DNA of 64,000 nucleotides from CAVRXZ01 sp963773035 (GTDB lineage: Bacteria; Acidobacteriota; Vicinamibacteria; Vicinamibacterales; CAVVIG01), in assembly GCA_963773035.1 (NCBI GenBank), contig CAVYZX010000001.1, forward strand, positions 1-64,000, written 5' to 3'. The position numbers were made by a program, and so were the translations under genes. Positions 25,608 to 35,714 of the stretch are shown here, piece by piece. A model generated the notes under the pieces. The model saw nothing but the letters and a program-made list of their open reading frames with translations. It did no database searches and was not told where the DNA came from. How positions within the stretch are numbered: the stretch's first letter is position 1; every line of letters starts with the position of its first letter.

Positions 25608-28282
25608 TTTGGGGCCGCGTCACCCACGTGTTCCGCCGGCGCCGGCTCGAGACCGAGTTGGACTCGCAGCTGGCGTACCACCTCGACGCGCTGGAGGCTG
25701 AAGGCCGCGCGCAAGGACTGTCCCCCGACGACGCCCGCGCCGCGGCTCGCCGCGCGATGGGTGGGCTGACTCAGACCCAGGACGCGTATCGCGATCAGCT
25801 CCGCATCCCTATCGTGGACGCGATCCGACAGGATGTTCGATATGGATGCCGCGTGCTCGCCCGCAATCCTGGGTTTTCAGTCGTGGCCGTGGCGATCCTC
25901 GCGATCGGTATTACCTCCTCGACCACGATCTTCAGTTTCGTTGACGCCGTCCTGCTGAAGCCGCTGCCATACGAGCAAGGAGACCGTATCGTTCGGATCC
26001 TCGAACGACGACCTGACGGGGCGACGTCCTGGTTTTCGGCGCCCGCGTTTTTGGACTGGCGAGCGAACAACACCGTCTTCGAGAAGATGGCCGCGCAGCA
26101 GCAGGGACTCGTCACGCTCACCAGTGCTCAGGACACGGTGGCGCTCCGTGTCGCGCGTGTCACGGCGGACTACTTCAAAGTGTTCGGCATCAGAGCGGCC
26201 CTCGGACGAACGTTTGCCGAGGACGAAGATACGCCGGGCAAGGAGCACGTCGTCGTACTGAGCCACGCGGTCTGGCGCACGCAGTTCGGCGCCGACGCGG
26301 GCATCGTGGGCTCGACGATTCAGCTCGATAACGAGTCCTACACGGTGATCGGCGTGATGCCGGCGGGCAGTGCGTTCGATCGTGGAGGCGCCGCGTTCGA
26401 TCGTGGAGGTGCCCAACTCTGGCAGCCCTTGGCGTTCAGGCCGCTCAACTTGAATCGGGACTACCGGTTTGTCAACGCATCATTCGCGCTTCTGAAACCG
26501 GGACTGTCGCTCGATCAGGCACGCGCGCAGATGGACTCCATCGGCAAACAGATCGCGACCGACTATCCGGATTCCAATCGCGGATGGGGCATAGCCGTCG
26601 AGCGGTACGCGGACGTGATTGTTGGACCGCAGCTTCGCACCGCGCTGCTCGCGCTGATGGCAGCGGTGTGTGGCCTTGTGTTGATTTGCTGTTCGAACCT
26701 GGCGAGCCTCGTCCTGATGCGGGCGGTGTCCAGAGGTCCTGAATTTGCGGTCCGTGCCGCCATCGGCGGCAGTCGTCGCCGATTGATCCTGCAGCTTCTG
26801 ATCGAACACGCAATGCTGACGATAATCGGAAGCTTGATCGGTATTGCGTGCGCGTACGGGTCGATCCGATGGCTGACGCTGAACGTGCCATCACGGCTCC
26901 TGCCGAGCGAAGCGAGCGTTCGGATCGATGCGCGCGTGCTGGTGTTCGCCCTCGCCGTGTCGGGTGTCACCGCGATTGTGTTCGGACTCGTGCCGGCACT
27001 TCGAGGGGCGAATCTAAGCCTCGCCGGCGCCATGGGCACACGGAGCGAGACACCGAGCGTCGCCAAACGCCGCGTGCTCGACGCGCTCGTCGTCGCTGAA
27101 GTGGCGGTCGCGTTCGTCCTGTTGTGCGGGTCTGCGCTCCTCATTCGAAGCTTTGTCAGCTTGATCAATGTCGAGACGGGTTTTGTGTCGACCCAGGTGC
27201 TCACGATGAATTTGCCGGTTCCCGGGTTTCCCCCTGGCAGCCGATTCGCGAGCCCGGACGAGTTCAAGACCTACCTTCGAGCCATCGAAACAGCCGTAGG
27301 TTCCATTCCGGGCGTGCAACGCGTAGGCCTGACCAACGGGCTGCCCTTGACGGACTGCTGTCTCTACCTCCTGAATATGCAGGTCGCGAACCGCCCGATC
27401 GTCGACCGCGCGAATCGCAGCAGCGGGTTTATCAAGATCGTCACGCCCAGCTACTTCTCCGCGCTCGGCCTGACGCTGCGGCATGGGCGCTTTCTCGATG
27501 CACGAGACGATGGCAATGCCGTTCCCGTCATCGTGGTGAACGAGCGTCTCGCCAGACGGTATTTCCCGAATACCGACGCGATCGGCCAGCACCTTCTTAT
27601 TCCACGGGTTGTCCCTGGGAGGACGGAGCGCGGTCCCGATATTTCCTGGGAGATCGTGGGTATCGTCGCCAACGAAAAGATCAGTGCCTTGAACGACGAT
27701 GACACTGCCGTGGTCTATGAGTCCTACGAACAGAGTCCCGCGTACTTCGCCAACTTGGTCGTGCGGGCAGCGGTCGAACCCAGTGCATTGGAACCGGCTG
27801 TTCGACAGGCGTTGTTCGCCCTGAACAAGGGCCAGGCGGTAATGGACGTCCGGACGCTGGAGCAGCGCAAATCCGCGTCGGCGGCCAGCGGCCGTGTCCA
27901 GGCGGCTGTGATGAGTACGTTCTCCAGCGTTGCGGTGGTGCTCGCCGCGGTCGGGATGTACGGCGTGCTGGCGTATTCGATCGCGTTGCGGCGGCGCGAA
28001 CTAGCGATTCGTGCCGCGCTGGGGGCCTCCTCGTCGAGACTTCTCCGATCGGTCCTCGGTCAGGGACTCGTCGTGACGGGCGTCGGCGTGGCCCTCGGCC
28101 TGGTTGGGGCCTTCGCGTTGGCGCCGTTTCTGAGCGCCGCTCTGTACAACGTGCGCGCGCGCGACCCGTGGCTGATGATGCTCGTCGCGACGCTTCTGGT
28201 ATTGGTGGCCCTGTTCGCGTCGACCATTCCTGCGCGCCGCGCTGCCGGCATCGACCCAGCGAACGTCCTTCGGGGAGACTGA
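25604..28282 (+). CDS. ADOP-type ABC permease with prefix domain (MacB/FtsX-like)
   Basis: An 892-residue permease. Residues 1-75 are the soluble prefix domain (FRRRRLETELDSQLAYHLDA, ARAAARRAMGGLTQTQD). Then IRQDVRYGCRVLARNPGFSV leads into the first helix and a MacB periplasmic core; FtsX helices occur around 350-460 (LALMAAVCGLVLICCSNLAS), and a second core and FtsX module close the protein, ending PARRAAGIDPANVLRGD. The ATPase partner is not encoded here, as usual for these orphan permeases. Substrate unknown. A 7-residue tandem duplication lies near residue 260. GTG is the start because it overlaps the PadR stop. Confidence 0.92.
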   Translation: MIWGRVTHVFRRRRLETELDSQLAYHLDALEAEGRAQGLSPDDARAAARRAMGGLTQTQDAYRDQLRIPIVDAIRQDVRYGCRVLARNPGFSVVAVAILAIGITSSTTIFSFVDAVLLKPLPYEQGDRIVRILERRPDGATSWFSAPAFLDWRANNTVFEKMAAQQQGLVTLTSAQDTVALRVARVTADYFKVFGIRAALGRTFAEDEDTPGKEHVVVLSHAVWRTQFGADAGIVGSTIQLDNESYTVIGVMPAGSAFDRGGAAFDRGGAQLWQPLAFRPLNLNRDYRFVNASFALLKPGLSLDQARAQMDSIGKQIATDYPDSNRGWGIAVERYADVIVGPQLRTALLALMAAVCGLVLICCSNLASLVLMRAVSRGPEFAVRAAIGGSRRRLILQLLIEHAMLTIIGSLIGIACAYGSIRWLTLNVPSRLLPSEASVRIDARVLVFALAVSGVTAIVFGLVPALRGANLSLAGAMGTRSETPSVAKRRVLDALVVAEVAVAFVLLCGSALLIRSFVSLINVETGFVSTQVLTMNLPVPGFPPGSRFASPDEFKTYLRAIETAVGSIPGVQRVGLTNGLPLTDCCLYLLNMQVANRPIVDRANRSSGFIKIVTPSYFSALGLTLRHGRFLDARDDGNAVPVIVVNERLARRYFPNTDAIGQHLLIPRVVPGRTERGPDISWEIVGIVANEKISALNDDDTAVVYESYEQSPAYFANLVVRAAVEPSALEPAVRQALFALNKGQAVMDVRTLEQRKSASAASGRVQAAVMSTFSSVAVVLAAVGMYGVLAYSIALRRRELAIRAALGASSSRLLRSVLGQGLVVTGVGVALGLVGAFALAPFLSAALYNVRARDPWLMMLVATLLVLVALFASTIPARRAAGIDPANVLRGD
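26372..26413 (+). repeat. In-frame 21-bp tandem duplication inside the permease
   Basis: Two 21-base units (26372-26392 and 26393-26413) differ at one base (C/T) and encode AFDRGGA twice in a row. The duplicate lies in the periplasmic core, just after the YTVIGVMPAG strand, where paralogs at 32874 have FDRG only once. The reading frame is preserved, so the protein is likely tolerant of it. Confidence 0.85.
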
Positions 28283-28311
28283 GATTCGGCGTTCGGGAGG
28301 AGATCTATCGC

Positions 28312-30884
28312 ATGAATCCGATCGGATTCCTCGATTCGCTGAGCGGTGATCTGCTCTACGCCCTTCGCGCCATGCGCCACAACCTCACGTTCACGGTGGT
28401 CGTCGTGCTGACTCTCGCGCTCGGCATTGGCGCGAACACCGCGGTCTTCAGCGTCCTCAATAGCGTCCTGCTCAAGCCGTTGTCGTATCCGCGGGCAGAG
28501 GAATTGGTGGCGCTCCGGCAGATCGCGCCTGGCGCGACGGGATTGGCGAGTTCGTCCGATGGGCTGAGTCTCTCGCCATCCATGTATCTCACCTACGCCG
28601 AGCAACAACCGGATCTTTCAATCGCTGGGCGTGTGGGTCAGCTACCAATGGGACGGTGACGGGCGTGGCCGAACCCGGAACAAGTCCGTGCGATCGGCAT
28701 CAGCGATGGCGTCCTCCAGCGCTCGACGTCCCGCCCGCGGCCGGCCGCTGGCTGCTGGCCGAGGATCAGACCGGAGCCACCCGGCCGCCGCCAAGCGTTT
28801 TCAAGGCTTACACCAGAGTGATGCTCAGCTACGGGTACTGGCAGCGGCGCTTCGGAGGCAGATCGATCCGTGATCGGACGCACCATCATCGTGGATTCAC
28901 GCCCGAAGGAAATCGTCGGCGTGATGCCGCGGGGATTCCGGATCGGCAATGCCGAAGCGGACTATGATCTTTCCGCTGTGTTTCGATCGGGGACGCATCA
29001 GGCTCGCGGGCGCCGGCGCAGGCGGTTTCAGCTATCAGGGCGTCGCCCGGCTTCGGCCGGGAGTGACGATCGCCCAAGCCAACGCCGACGTCGCGCGAAT
29101 GATCCCGATCTGGATGAACTCCTGGTCGGACTGGACCGGGCACGAATTCACGAGCCTATGAACAGCTGGAAAATCGCACCCGCCCTTCGTCCTCTCAAAG
29201 CAAGAAGTGGTCGGCAGCGTGACAGACGTGCTGTGGGTGGTGATGGCGACCATCGGCCTGGTGATGCTCATCGCCTGCGCCAACGTGGCGAATCTGCTGC
29301 TGGTTCGGGCGGAGGTGCGGCAGCGGGAGCTGTCCCTGCGTGCGGCGCTCGGCGCGGGCCGCGGACGGATCGTCCGGAGTCTTCTGGTCGAAAGCGTGCT
29401 GCTGGGTCTGATGGGCGGCGCGCTGGGAGTCGGGCTCGCGTACGCCGGCTTGCGCGTGTTGCGTGGCGATCGGTCCGGCGAACCTTCCACGGCTGAGCGA
29501 AATCTCATTGGATGCGCGAACGTTCGGATTCACGGCCGTGCTCTCGCTGTTGTCGAGTGTGTGTTCGGATTGATCCCGGCGCTGAAATACACGGGGCCGC
29601 GGATTTCGGCCGCGCTGGGCAGCATCGGCCGTACAGCGAGCGCGAGCCGGGAGCGCCACCGCGTCCGCAGTGTGCTGGTGGTGGTGCAGGTGGCGATCGC
29701 GCTCGTGCTCCTGGTGAGCGCCGGATTGATGATTCGCACATTCCAATCCATACGGACGGTCGAGCCGGGATTCACACACCCCGAGCATCTCCAGATCATG
29801 CGACTCTTTTTCGCGGCGTCGATCGTGCCGGACGCGGAACGGGCGACGCGGATGCAGAACGACCATTCAGGACAAGCTGTCGTCGATTCCGGGTGTGACC
29901 TCGGCCGCGTTCGGGAGCGCGATGCCCATGGAAGGGTTCGGCCCGAACCTGGGCGTCGTGAACTTTGGCGCGATCCGCACAGACGACCGGCCCGATTCAG
30001 GGTCGGACACGCCGCCGGTGCGCGTGTTCAAGTACGCCTCGCCCGGTTTCTTTCACACGGCGGGCACCAGGTTGATCGCGGGCCGCGAGATCACGTGGAC
30101 TGAAGTCTACGGCCTGCGACCCGTCGTCGTGATTTCCGAGAATCTTGCCCGTGAGCTCTGGGGCACACCAGCGGCCGCGATTGGCAAACGGCTCCGCCAG
30201 GATGTCCCGGCATGCCCTGGCATGAAGTCATCGGCGTCGTGCAGGACGTCCGTGAGAACGGCTTTACCAACCGGCACCGGCAATCGTGTACTGGCCGACG
30301 ATGTCGGCGTATCTTGAACGGCACGGCCGAGCCGAGCTGCCATACGCCAGGTGACCTTCATCGTCCGGAGCGAGCGCGCGGGCACGGAGGGTTTTCTGAA
30401 CCAGGTCCGGCAGGCCGTGTGGTCGGTGAACTCCAGCCTGCCCGTGTCGCCGCGGACATGCGCGAGGTCTACGATCAGTCGCTCGCGCGGACGTCCTTCA
30501 CGCTGGTGATGCTGGCGATCGCCGCGTCGATGGCGCTGCTGCTGGGCGTCGTCGGCATCTACGGCGTCATCTCCTACGCGGTCTCGCAGAGAAGGCGCGA
30601 GATCGGCATTCGCGCGGCGCTCGGCGCGCAGCAGGGCGAGTTGAAGGGCATGTTCGTGCGCCATGGACTGGTGCTGGCAGGCATCGGTGTCGTGATTGGC
30701 CTCGGCGCGGCGGCGGGACTGACGCGGCTGATGTCGACGCTGTTGTACGGCATCACGCCGCTCGATCCGGTGACGTATGCCGCGGTGCCAGTTAGTTCTG
30801 GTGATCGCAACTGTGCTCGCCAGTTATTTGCCCGCGCGGCGGGCTGCGTCCGTCGATCCGGTAGAAGCTCTAAGGTCGGAGTAG
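28312..30884 (+). pseudogene. ADOP permease destroyed by many frameshifts
   Basis: A complete ADOP gene can be read only by moving between frames at least six times. Pieces in order: SGDLLYALRAMRHNLTF and LTLALGIGANTAVFSVLN (from 28312), VMLSYGYWQRRFGG, VIGRTIIVDSRPKEIVGVMP, ARLRPGVTIAQANADVARM, VMLIACANVANLLLVRAEV, RLIAGREITWTE, then LAIAASMALLLGVVGIYGVI and RREIGIRAALGAQQGELKG, closing PARRAASVDPVEALRSE before TAG at 30882. It lacks the prefix domain of the upstream permease. Start ATG has GGAGGAG upstream. The neighbouring 892-codon paralog is intact, so decay appears gene-specific. Confidence 0.88.
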
Positions 30885-30904
30885 GCTTCTAGTCAGGACA
30901 CGAC

Positions 30905-31525
30905 ATGAGCGAGATGTTCAACGGCTTCCCGGGCGAGGCGTTCACGTTCTTCAGACAGCTGACGCGCCACAACAACCGCGCCTGGTTTCAGGCGCACCGC
31001 GAGGTGTACGAGCGCGCGTGCCGCGAGCCGATGAAACAGCTCGTTGCCGCGCTTGGTTCCAACCCCGCGCAGACGAAGATCACCCGCATCAATCGCGACA
31101 TGCGATTTGCGCGCGGCCAGGAGCCGTACCGCACGCACATTGCCACGGTCGTTGGCGCTCACTATCTGTCGCTCTCGGCCGACGGACTGTACGTCGGGAC
31201 CGGCATCTACATGCCGGAAGGACCCACGCTCGAGCGATTCCGGAACGCCATCGACGCCAATGCATCTGGATTGGCATTGCAGCGGATCGTTCAGTCGCTT
31301 CGACGAAAGGGCTATCAGATCGACACCCACGAGCGGCTGACGGCCGCGCCGCGCGGGTATCGCGCCGACCATCTGCGCGGTGATCTCCTACGGATGAAGG
31401 ACATTCATGCCGGAAAAATACTGAGTCCGCGTACGCTATCGACACGCGCTGCCCTCACGCGAATCAAACGTGCGATGAGCGACGTGAGGCCGCTCGCGGA
31501 CTGGGTTCGAGTGAATGTCGAGTGA
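30905..31525 (+). CDS. DUF2461 (TIGR02453) family protein
   Basis: A 206-residue protein with FPGEAFTFFRQLTRHNNRAW followed by FQAHREVYERACREPM, then ITRINRDMRFARGQEPYRTH, the family's core. No catalytic motif is established for the family. It lies 20 bases after the ruined permease on the same strand and may use its own promoter. Start ATG follows a weak ribosome-binding region (GGACACGACATG). Confidence 0.87.
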   Translation: MSEMFNGFPGEAFTFFRQLTRHNNRAWFQAHREVYERACREPMKQLVAALGSNPAQTKITRINRDMRFARGQEPYRTHIATVVGAHYLSLSADGLYVGTGIYMPEGPTLERFRNAIDANASGLALQRIVQSLRRKGYQIDTHERLTAAPRGYRADHLRGDLLRMKDIHAGKILSPRTLSTRAALTRIKRAMSDVRPLADWVRVNVE

Positions 31526-31735
31526 GGGTTACTCGGTCGCCGGCGGCATCGTGCATCGCGATGCCGTTGGCGACGCCCTGGCCCGTGGGCGACCTCGCTC
31601 CTCTGTCGGCGTTACCTTGCCGACCCGTCCATTTATGGGGCCGCTGCGCTGGTTGCATGATCCAGCAGTTCGGGCAGCCTGCGCCCGACCTTACGCGCCG
31701 CGCGGATGACCCCGCAATCACGTTCGTTCTGAGAA

Positions 31736-31756
31736 GCTTCCGGCTAAGCCGGAAGC
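31736..31756. terminator. Perfect 9-bp hairpin upstream of nudC
   Basis: GCTTCCGGC (31736-31744), loop TAA, GCCGGAAGC (31748-31756). There is no T-tract after the stem on either strand. It lies about 210 bases beyond the DUF2461 stop, so it may stop read-through from upstream or belong to the nudC leader region. Confidence 0.45.
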
Positions 31757-31774
31757 CACAGCGGACAACGGGAT

Positions 31775-31803
31775 CTGGCAGCAGCGGGCAACGATGGTAG
31801 ACT
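31775..31803 (+). promoter_or_regulatory. Candidate nudC promoter, leaderless geometry
   Basis: CTGGCA (31775-31780), 17-base spacer, TAGACT (31798-31803), then 8 bases to the ATG at 31812. No Shine-Dalgarno sequence lies between. If used, the mRNA begins at or next to the start codon. Confidence 0.45.
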
Positions 31804-31811
31804 GCGCGCGC

Positions 31812-32780
31812 ATGTCCGCCCGCCCCGCGCGCGTCAATGTGTTGGCCGGCCGTTATATCGAGCGTGCCGCACAGTACCGCAAGGACCGCGACTGGCTCAC
31901 CGCCGCAACCAACGATCCCAGTTCGCTGTTCGTACCGGTGTGGCGCGCACGTAACCTGGTGTTGCGCTCGGCCGGCGGGTTGGACGCTCAATTGATCGAA
32001 CGGCGGGACGAGCTGTTCGTCGCATTGGAGCCGCACCTGGGGAATCCGACGTTTCTGGGGATTTTTCGCGAGCGCGCATGTTTTGCCCTGGCCCTCGACG
32101 ATGCTCAAGCACCACCCGCACTCGGCGGCGCCGAATTCCAGGATTTGCGCCCTGTCATCGGAGCGCTGGATCGCGATGAAGCCGGCGTCCTTGCCTATGC
32201 GCGTGCGCTCATCACCTGGCGCAATCGTCATCGCTACTGCGGACAATGCGGCTCGCCGACCGAGCTCACCAGCGCAGGGCACTCCGTAACGTGTACGAAT
32301 GCCGAATGCGGCAACGAGCAGTTCCCACGGATCGATCCGGCGATCATCGTGTTGGTGACCGACGGCGAGCGCGCGCTCTTCGGCCGTCAAGCGGCTTGGC
32401 AGCCGGGTTGGTACTCCACGATCGCCGGTTTTGTCGAAGCCGGTGAAAGCCTGGAAGACGCCGTGGCCCGCGAGGTGCTCGAAGAAACCGGCATCGAGGT
32501 CTCGCAGGTGGACTACTACTCCTCACAGCCGTGGCCGTTTCCGCAATCGTTGATGTTGGGTTTCATCGCGCAAGCGCGCACGACCGCCATCACGACCAAG
32601 GACGACGAGCTCGAAGACGCACGGTGGTTCTCGCGCGCAGAGATTGCATCCGGCACACCGCTTCTGCCGCCGCCGATTTCGATCTCCGGATGTCTGATCG
32701 AAGCGTGGTATGACAGCGGCGCCACCAAACCGCTACGCGAAGAGCTCGGCGCGCGCACGTGGAATCTTCGCCCGCGATAA
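31812..32780 (+). CDS. nudC: NADH pyrophosphatase / NAD-decapping hydrolase NudC
   Basis: A 322-residue Nudix enzyme that hydrolyses NADH to NMNH and AMP and removes NAD caps from RNA. The zinc ribbon has CGQCG and CTNAEC (C-x2-C and C-x4-C, about residues 143-165). The Nudix box GFVEAGESLEDAVAREVLEE followed by TGIEV matches G-x5-E-x7-REUxEExGU, and the NudC-specific SQPWPFPQSLML follows. All catalytic glutamates are present. The length is longer than E. coli NudC (about 257) because of an N-terminal extension common in other phyla. ATG at 31812 is chosen over 31794 for the promoter spacing. Confidence 0.92.
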   Translation: MSARPARVNVLAGRYIERAAQYRKDRDWLTAATNDPSSLFVPVWRARNLVLRSAGGLDAQLIERRDELFVALEPHLGNPTFLGIFRERACFALALDDAQAPPALGGAEFQDLRPVIGALDRDEAGVLAYARALITWRNRHRYCGQCGSPTELTSAGHSVTCTNAECGNEQFPRIDPAIIVLVTDGERALFGRQAAWQPGWYSTIAGFVEAGESLEDAVAREVLEETGIEVSQVDYYSSQPWPFPQSLMLGFIAQARTTAITTKDDELEDARWFSRAEIASGTPLLPPPISISGCLIEAWYDSGATKPLREELGARTWNLRPR

Positions 32781-32873
32781 AGCGGTTTCGAGACCCGCCG
32801 CGTCTGCGGCACGTCACCCTCTGGTTCGATAAGCATCCCGTAAGAGACGACATTCGGCAGTAGGATCAGCATC

Positions 32874-35354
32874 GTGGACGCCTTCGTTCACGACGTACGC
32901 TATGCGCTTCGAGTACTTCGCCAGCGACCGGGCGTGACGCTCGTCGTTCTCCTCACACTCTCGATCGGCATTGGAGCGAACACGGCGATTTTCAGCTTCG
33001 CCGACGCGATTCTGTTGAGGCCGCTCCCGTACGCAAACGCTGACCGCATCGTCGGCATCTGGGAGCGACGACCATCGGGCCAGGCGACCGCGATGTCCGC
33101 TCTGAATTATCTCGATTACGCACGCGAGAGCGGTGTGTTCGCGCACATCGCCGCCACGACTGTCTGCTGTGGCCCGACCCTACTCGGCGGCGAGCCTTAT
33201 CCGACGCCGCTCGCGAGCCTGAAGGTATCGGCCTCGTATTTCGACGTATTCGGTGCGAAGGCCGCGTACGGCCGCACCTTCGCCGCTGGCGATGATCAAC
33301 CCGGACACGATCAGGTCGTCGTGCTGAGTCATCGCGTGTGGGCATCTCGCTTTGGTTCGGATTCGACGCTAATCGGACGCACGATCCGGCTGGACGAGCG
33401 GCCGTTTACCGTGATCGGAGTCATGCCGGAGAACAGCCCATTCGATCGGGGCTTCATCGAGATTTGGGTCCCGGTCTCGTTCGATGGCGAACGGCGGAAT
33501 CGAGGCTCGCACTGGCTGCTGTCGCTGAGCGGCGGCGCCCTCGGGTTGCTGAAGCCGGGTGTCTCCATTGAAAAGGCACGAGCGGAAATGGATACCGTCG
33601 CCGCACGGCTCTCGATCGAGTACCCGGACACGAACAAGGGGTGGGGCGTCGTCCTCGAACCATACGAGAACGTCGTCGCCAATTCAGATTTGCGCCGCTC
33701 GCTCTATCTGGCGGTCGCGGCCGTCGTCTTGATCCTGCTGATCGCGTGCGTGAACATCGCCAATGTGCTGCTGGCATGGGCCTTGGCGCGCGAGCGCGAG
33801 ATCGTGCTTCGGTTGGCGCTTGGGGCGGCGCCGATGCGATTACTGCGACAGTTCCTGACGGAGAGCCTCCTGCTGTCAACGGTTGGTGGCGGACTCGGCA
33901 TGGCCGTGGGCTACGGAACGATGTCTCTGTTGCGAACGATCCTCAGGGCCCTGCCCGCGACGGTTGGAACGCTGCCGATTCTGCTTCCCGCTGATGTCGC
34001 CGTGCAGCTCGATGGTCGAGTGCTTTCGTTCGCGGTTGGTGTCTCGGTTCTGTGCGGAGCGGTGTTCGGGCTCGCGCCGGCGCTGACGACCATTCACGGC
34101 ATGCGTGCGACGGTCGCCTCCGGCGCTCGGGCAAGCGCCACGATGACCAACCGCCGGCTCCGCAATGGGCTGATTGTCGCGCAGGTGGCCCTTGCGTTCC
34201 TGATGCTGATCGGCGCCGGCCTCTTGATTCGAAGCTTCGAAAAAATGCGCACGGCTGATACCGGATTCAATGCGACGAATGTCCTGACGGTGCAGCTCTC
34301 GCGTTCCGAACGGCATTTCGCAACCCCGTCGCAAATCCGCACGTTCATGCGCGAGGTCGTTGCGGGCCTCCGCGCGATTCCTGGAATTGTGGACGCTGCA
34401 TTCGTGGACGGAATGCCGATGAATGGCGCGCCGCGAGGAACTTTCTTCCAGCGTGCCTCCGTTCCTCTCGTTGAGCGGGCCCAGCGTCCGCTCGCGGATC
34501 TCAAGATCGTCGGGCCTGGATACTTCCACGTGCTCGGGCTCCATGTGCGTCGAGGCCGAGCGTTTAGCGAGATCGATCGAGACAAGTCGCCGCTCGTGGC
34601 GGTGATCAACGAAACCCTGGCCCGGATGTTCTTTTCGAGCGGCGATCCGATTGGTCAGCGGTTGCTTATGGACGGGCCAACCACGACCTCGACCAATGTC
34701 GCCCAGACAGCCTCGTACGAAATCGTGGGCGTCATCGCCGACGAACGACTGACGCCGTTCGACGACCGGCGTGCCCACCCAGTCGTGTACGTCAGCAACG
34801 AACAGAATCCCCGCGATTTCGTCGGGGTGATTGTGCGCACATCGCTCGATGGGCAGCGGCTCGAATCAGCGGTTCGTGCTACAGTCGCCGCCGCCGATCG
34901 TGGCGTCGCTGCGACGCAAGTCAGGACGATGGACCAGTGGCTGTCCGAGTCGATGACGCCCGATCGTTACCGGTCTGTGTTATTCGGAGCCCTCGCTGCG
35001 GTGGCCGCGCTGCTGGCGGCGATCGGAATCTATGGGGTCGTTTCGTACTCAGTGGCGCAGCGCACGCGCGAAATCGGTATTCGTGCAGCGCTCGGCGCAA
35101 CTCCTGGGAAACTGGTCCGATTGGTGGTTAGCGAGGGCGTCACGCTTGTCGCGATTGGCCTCGCGCTCGGGGCTCTGGCCGCCGCTGGACTCACACGAAT
35201 CCTGGATGCCTTTCTGTTCGGGATCGAAGGACTTGACGCAATCACATGGCTCGCCGCAGTGACGGTGCTGTGGAGCGTCGCGGTTGTCGGCTGCTACATC
35301 CCCGCGCGGCGGGCGGCCAGCGTCGATCCGCTCGCCGCCCTGCGCGCTGAATAG
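32874..35354 (+). CDS. ADOP-type ABC permease without prefix domain
   Basis: An 826-residue MacB/FtsX-like permease. It starts directly at the first membrane segment (FVHDVRYALRVLRQRPGVTL, LLTLSIGIGANTAIFSFAD), followed by a MacB core, FtsX helices (AVAAVVLILLIACVNIANVL) and a second core-FtsX unit ending PARRAASVDPLAALRAE. The soluble prefix domain of the 25604 paralog is missing and no PadR gene precedes it. A TAGGAT seven bases before the GTG could give a leaderless transcript. Cognate ATPase and substrate are unknown. Confidence 0.9.
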   Translation: MDAFVHDVRYALRVLRQRPGVTLVVLLTLSIGIGANTAIFSFADAILLRPLPYANADRIVGIWERRPSGQATAMSALNYLDYARESGVFAHIAATTVCCGPTLLGGEPYPTPLASLKVSASYFDVFGAKAAYGRTFAAGDDQPGHDQVVVLSHRVWASRFGSDSTLIGRTIRLDERPFTVIGVMPENSPFDRGFIEIWVPVSFDGERRNRGSHWLLSLSGGALGLLKPGVSIEKARAEMDTVAARLSIEYPDTNKGWGVVLEPYENVVANSDLRRSLYLAVAAVVLILLIACVNIANVLLAWALAREREIVLRLALGAAPMRLLRQFLTESLLLSTVGGGLGMAVGYGTMSLLRTILRALPATVGTLPILLPADVAVQLDGRVLSFAVGVSVLCGAVFGLAPALTTIHGMRATVASGARASATMTNRRLRNGLIVAQVALAFLMLIGAGLLIRSFEKMRTADTGFNATNVLTVQLSRSERHFATPSQIRTFMREVVAGLRAIPGIVDAAFVDGMPMNGAPRGTFFQRASVPLVERAQRPLADLKIVGPGYFHVLGLHVRRGRAFSEIDRDKSPLVAVINETLARMFFSSGDPIGQRLLMDGPTTTSTNVAQTASYEIVGVIADERLTPFDDRRAHPVVYVSNEQNPRDFVGVIVRTSLDGQRLESAVRATVAAADRGVAATQVRTMDQWLSESMTPDRYRSVLFGALAAVAALLAAIGIYGVVSYSVAQRTREIGIRAALGATPGKLVRLVVSEGVTLVAIGLALGALAAAGLTRILDAFLFGIEGLDAITWLAAVTVLWSVAVVGCYIPARRAASVDPLAALRAE

Positions 35355-35369
35355 CCGCATCGTCTGCAT

Positions 35370-35690
35370 TTAGGGGCTTGCGCTTCGCCTGATGGCACGT
35401 CCCGGATGCGCACCTTCCACGATCTTCCCATCGTCAACGACAGGCGTGCCGGCGACGAGCACATATCGAAAGCCACTGCTCGGCACGGGACCGGCCTCGT
35501 ACGTTGCGTGATCCTGAACCGTTGCCGGATCGAAGATCGTCAGGTCCGCGTCGGCACCTTCCTGGACGCGCCCTTTCCGCCGCGCGCTGGCCGTCGCGCT
35601 CTCGAGGCGCTGTGCCGGCATCGGACCGCGATCTTGCGCAGTGCGTCCATCAGTGTCAGCGTCCTTCGCTCGCGGCCGTATCGCCGAATC
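35370..35690 (-). pseudogene. Amidohydrolase/D-aminoacylase C-terminal fragment
   Basis: The minus strand gives a C-terminal metal-dependent hydrolase tail: TLTLMDALRKIA in one frame, then MPAQRLESATASARRKGRV, EGADADLTIFDPATVQDHAT and YVLVAGTPVVDDGKIVEGAH in another. These blocks close dihydroorotase-like and D-aminoacylase enzymes. The metal-binding barrel is gone and there is a frameshift. A second, shorter copy of its 3' end is found at 36427-36485. Confidence 0.72.
35437..35464. repeat. 28-bp exact direct repeat, copy 1
   Basis: Identical to 36455-36482, beginning ACGACAGGCGTGCC. It is part of the amidohydrolase 3' remnant. A neighbouring stretch (GCTTGC...CGCCTGATGGC, from about 35377) is also shared with 36428-36449, with a deletion between in copy 2. 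The two copies bracket the PDLSGVW fragment. Confidence 0.9.
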
Positions 35691-35714
35691 CGGCGGAGAT
35701 GAAGCGCCGTTCGG

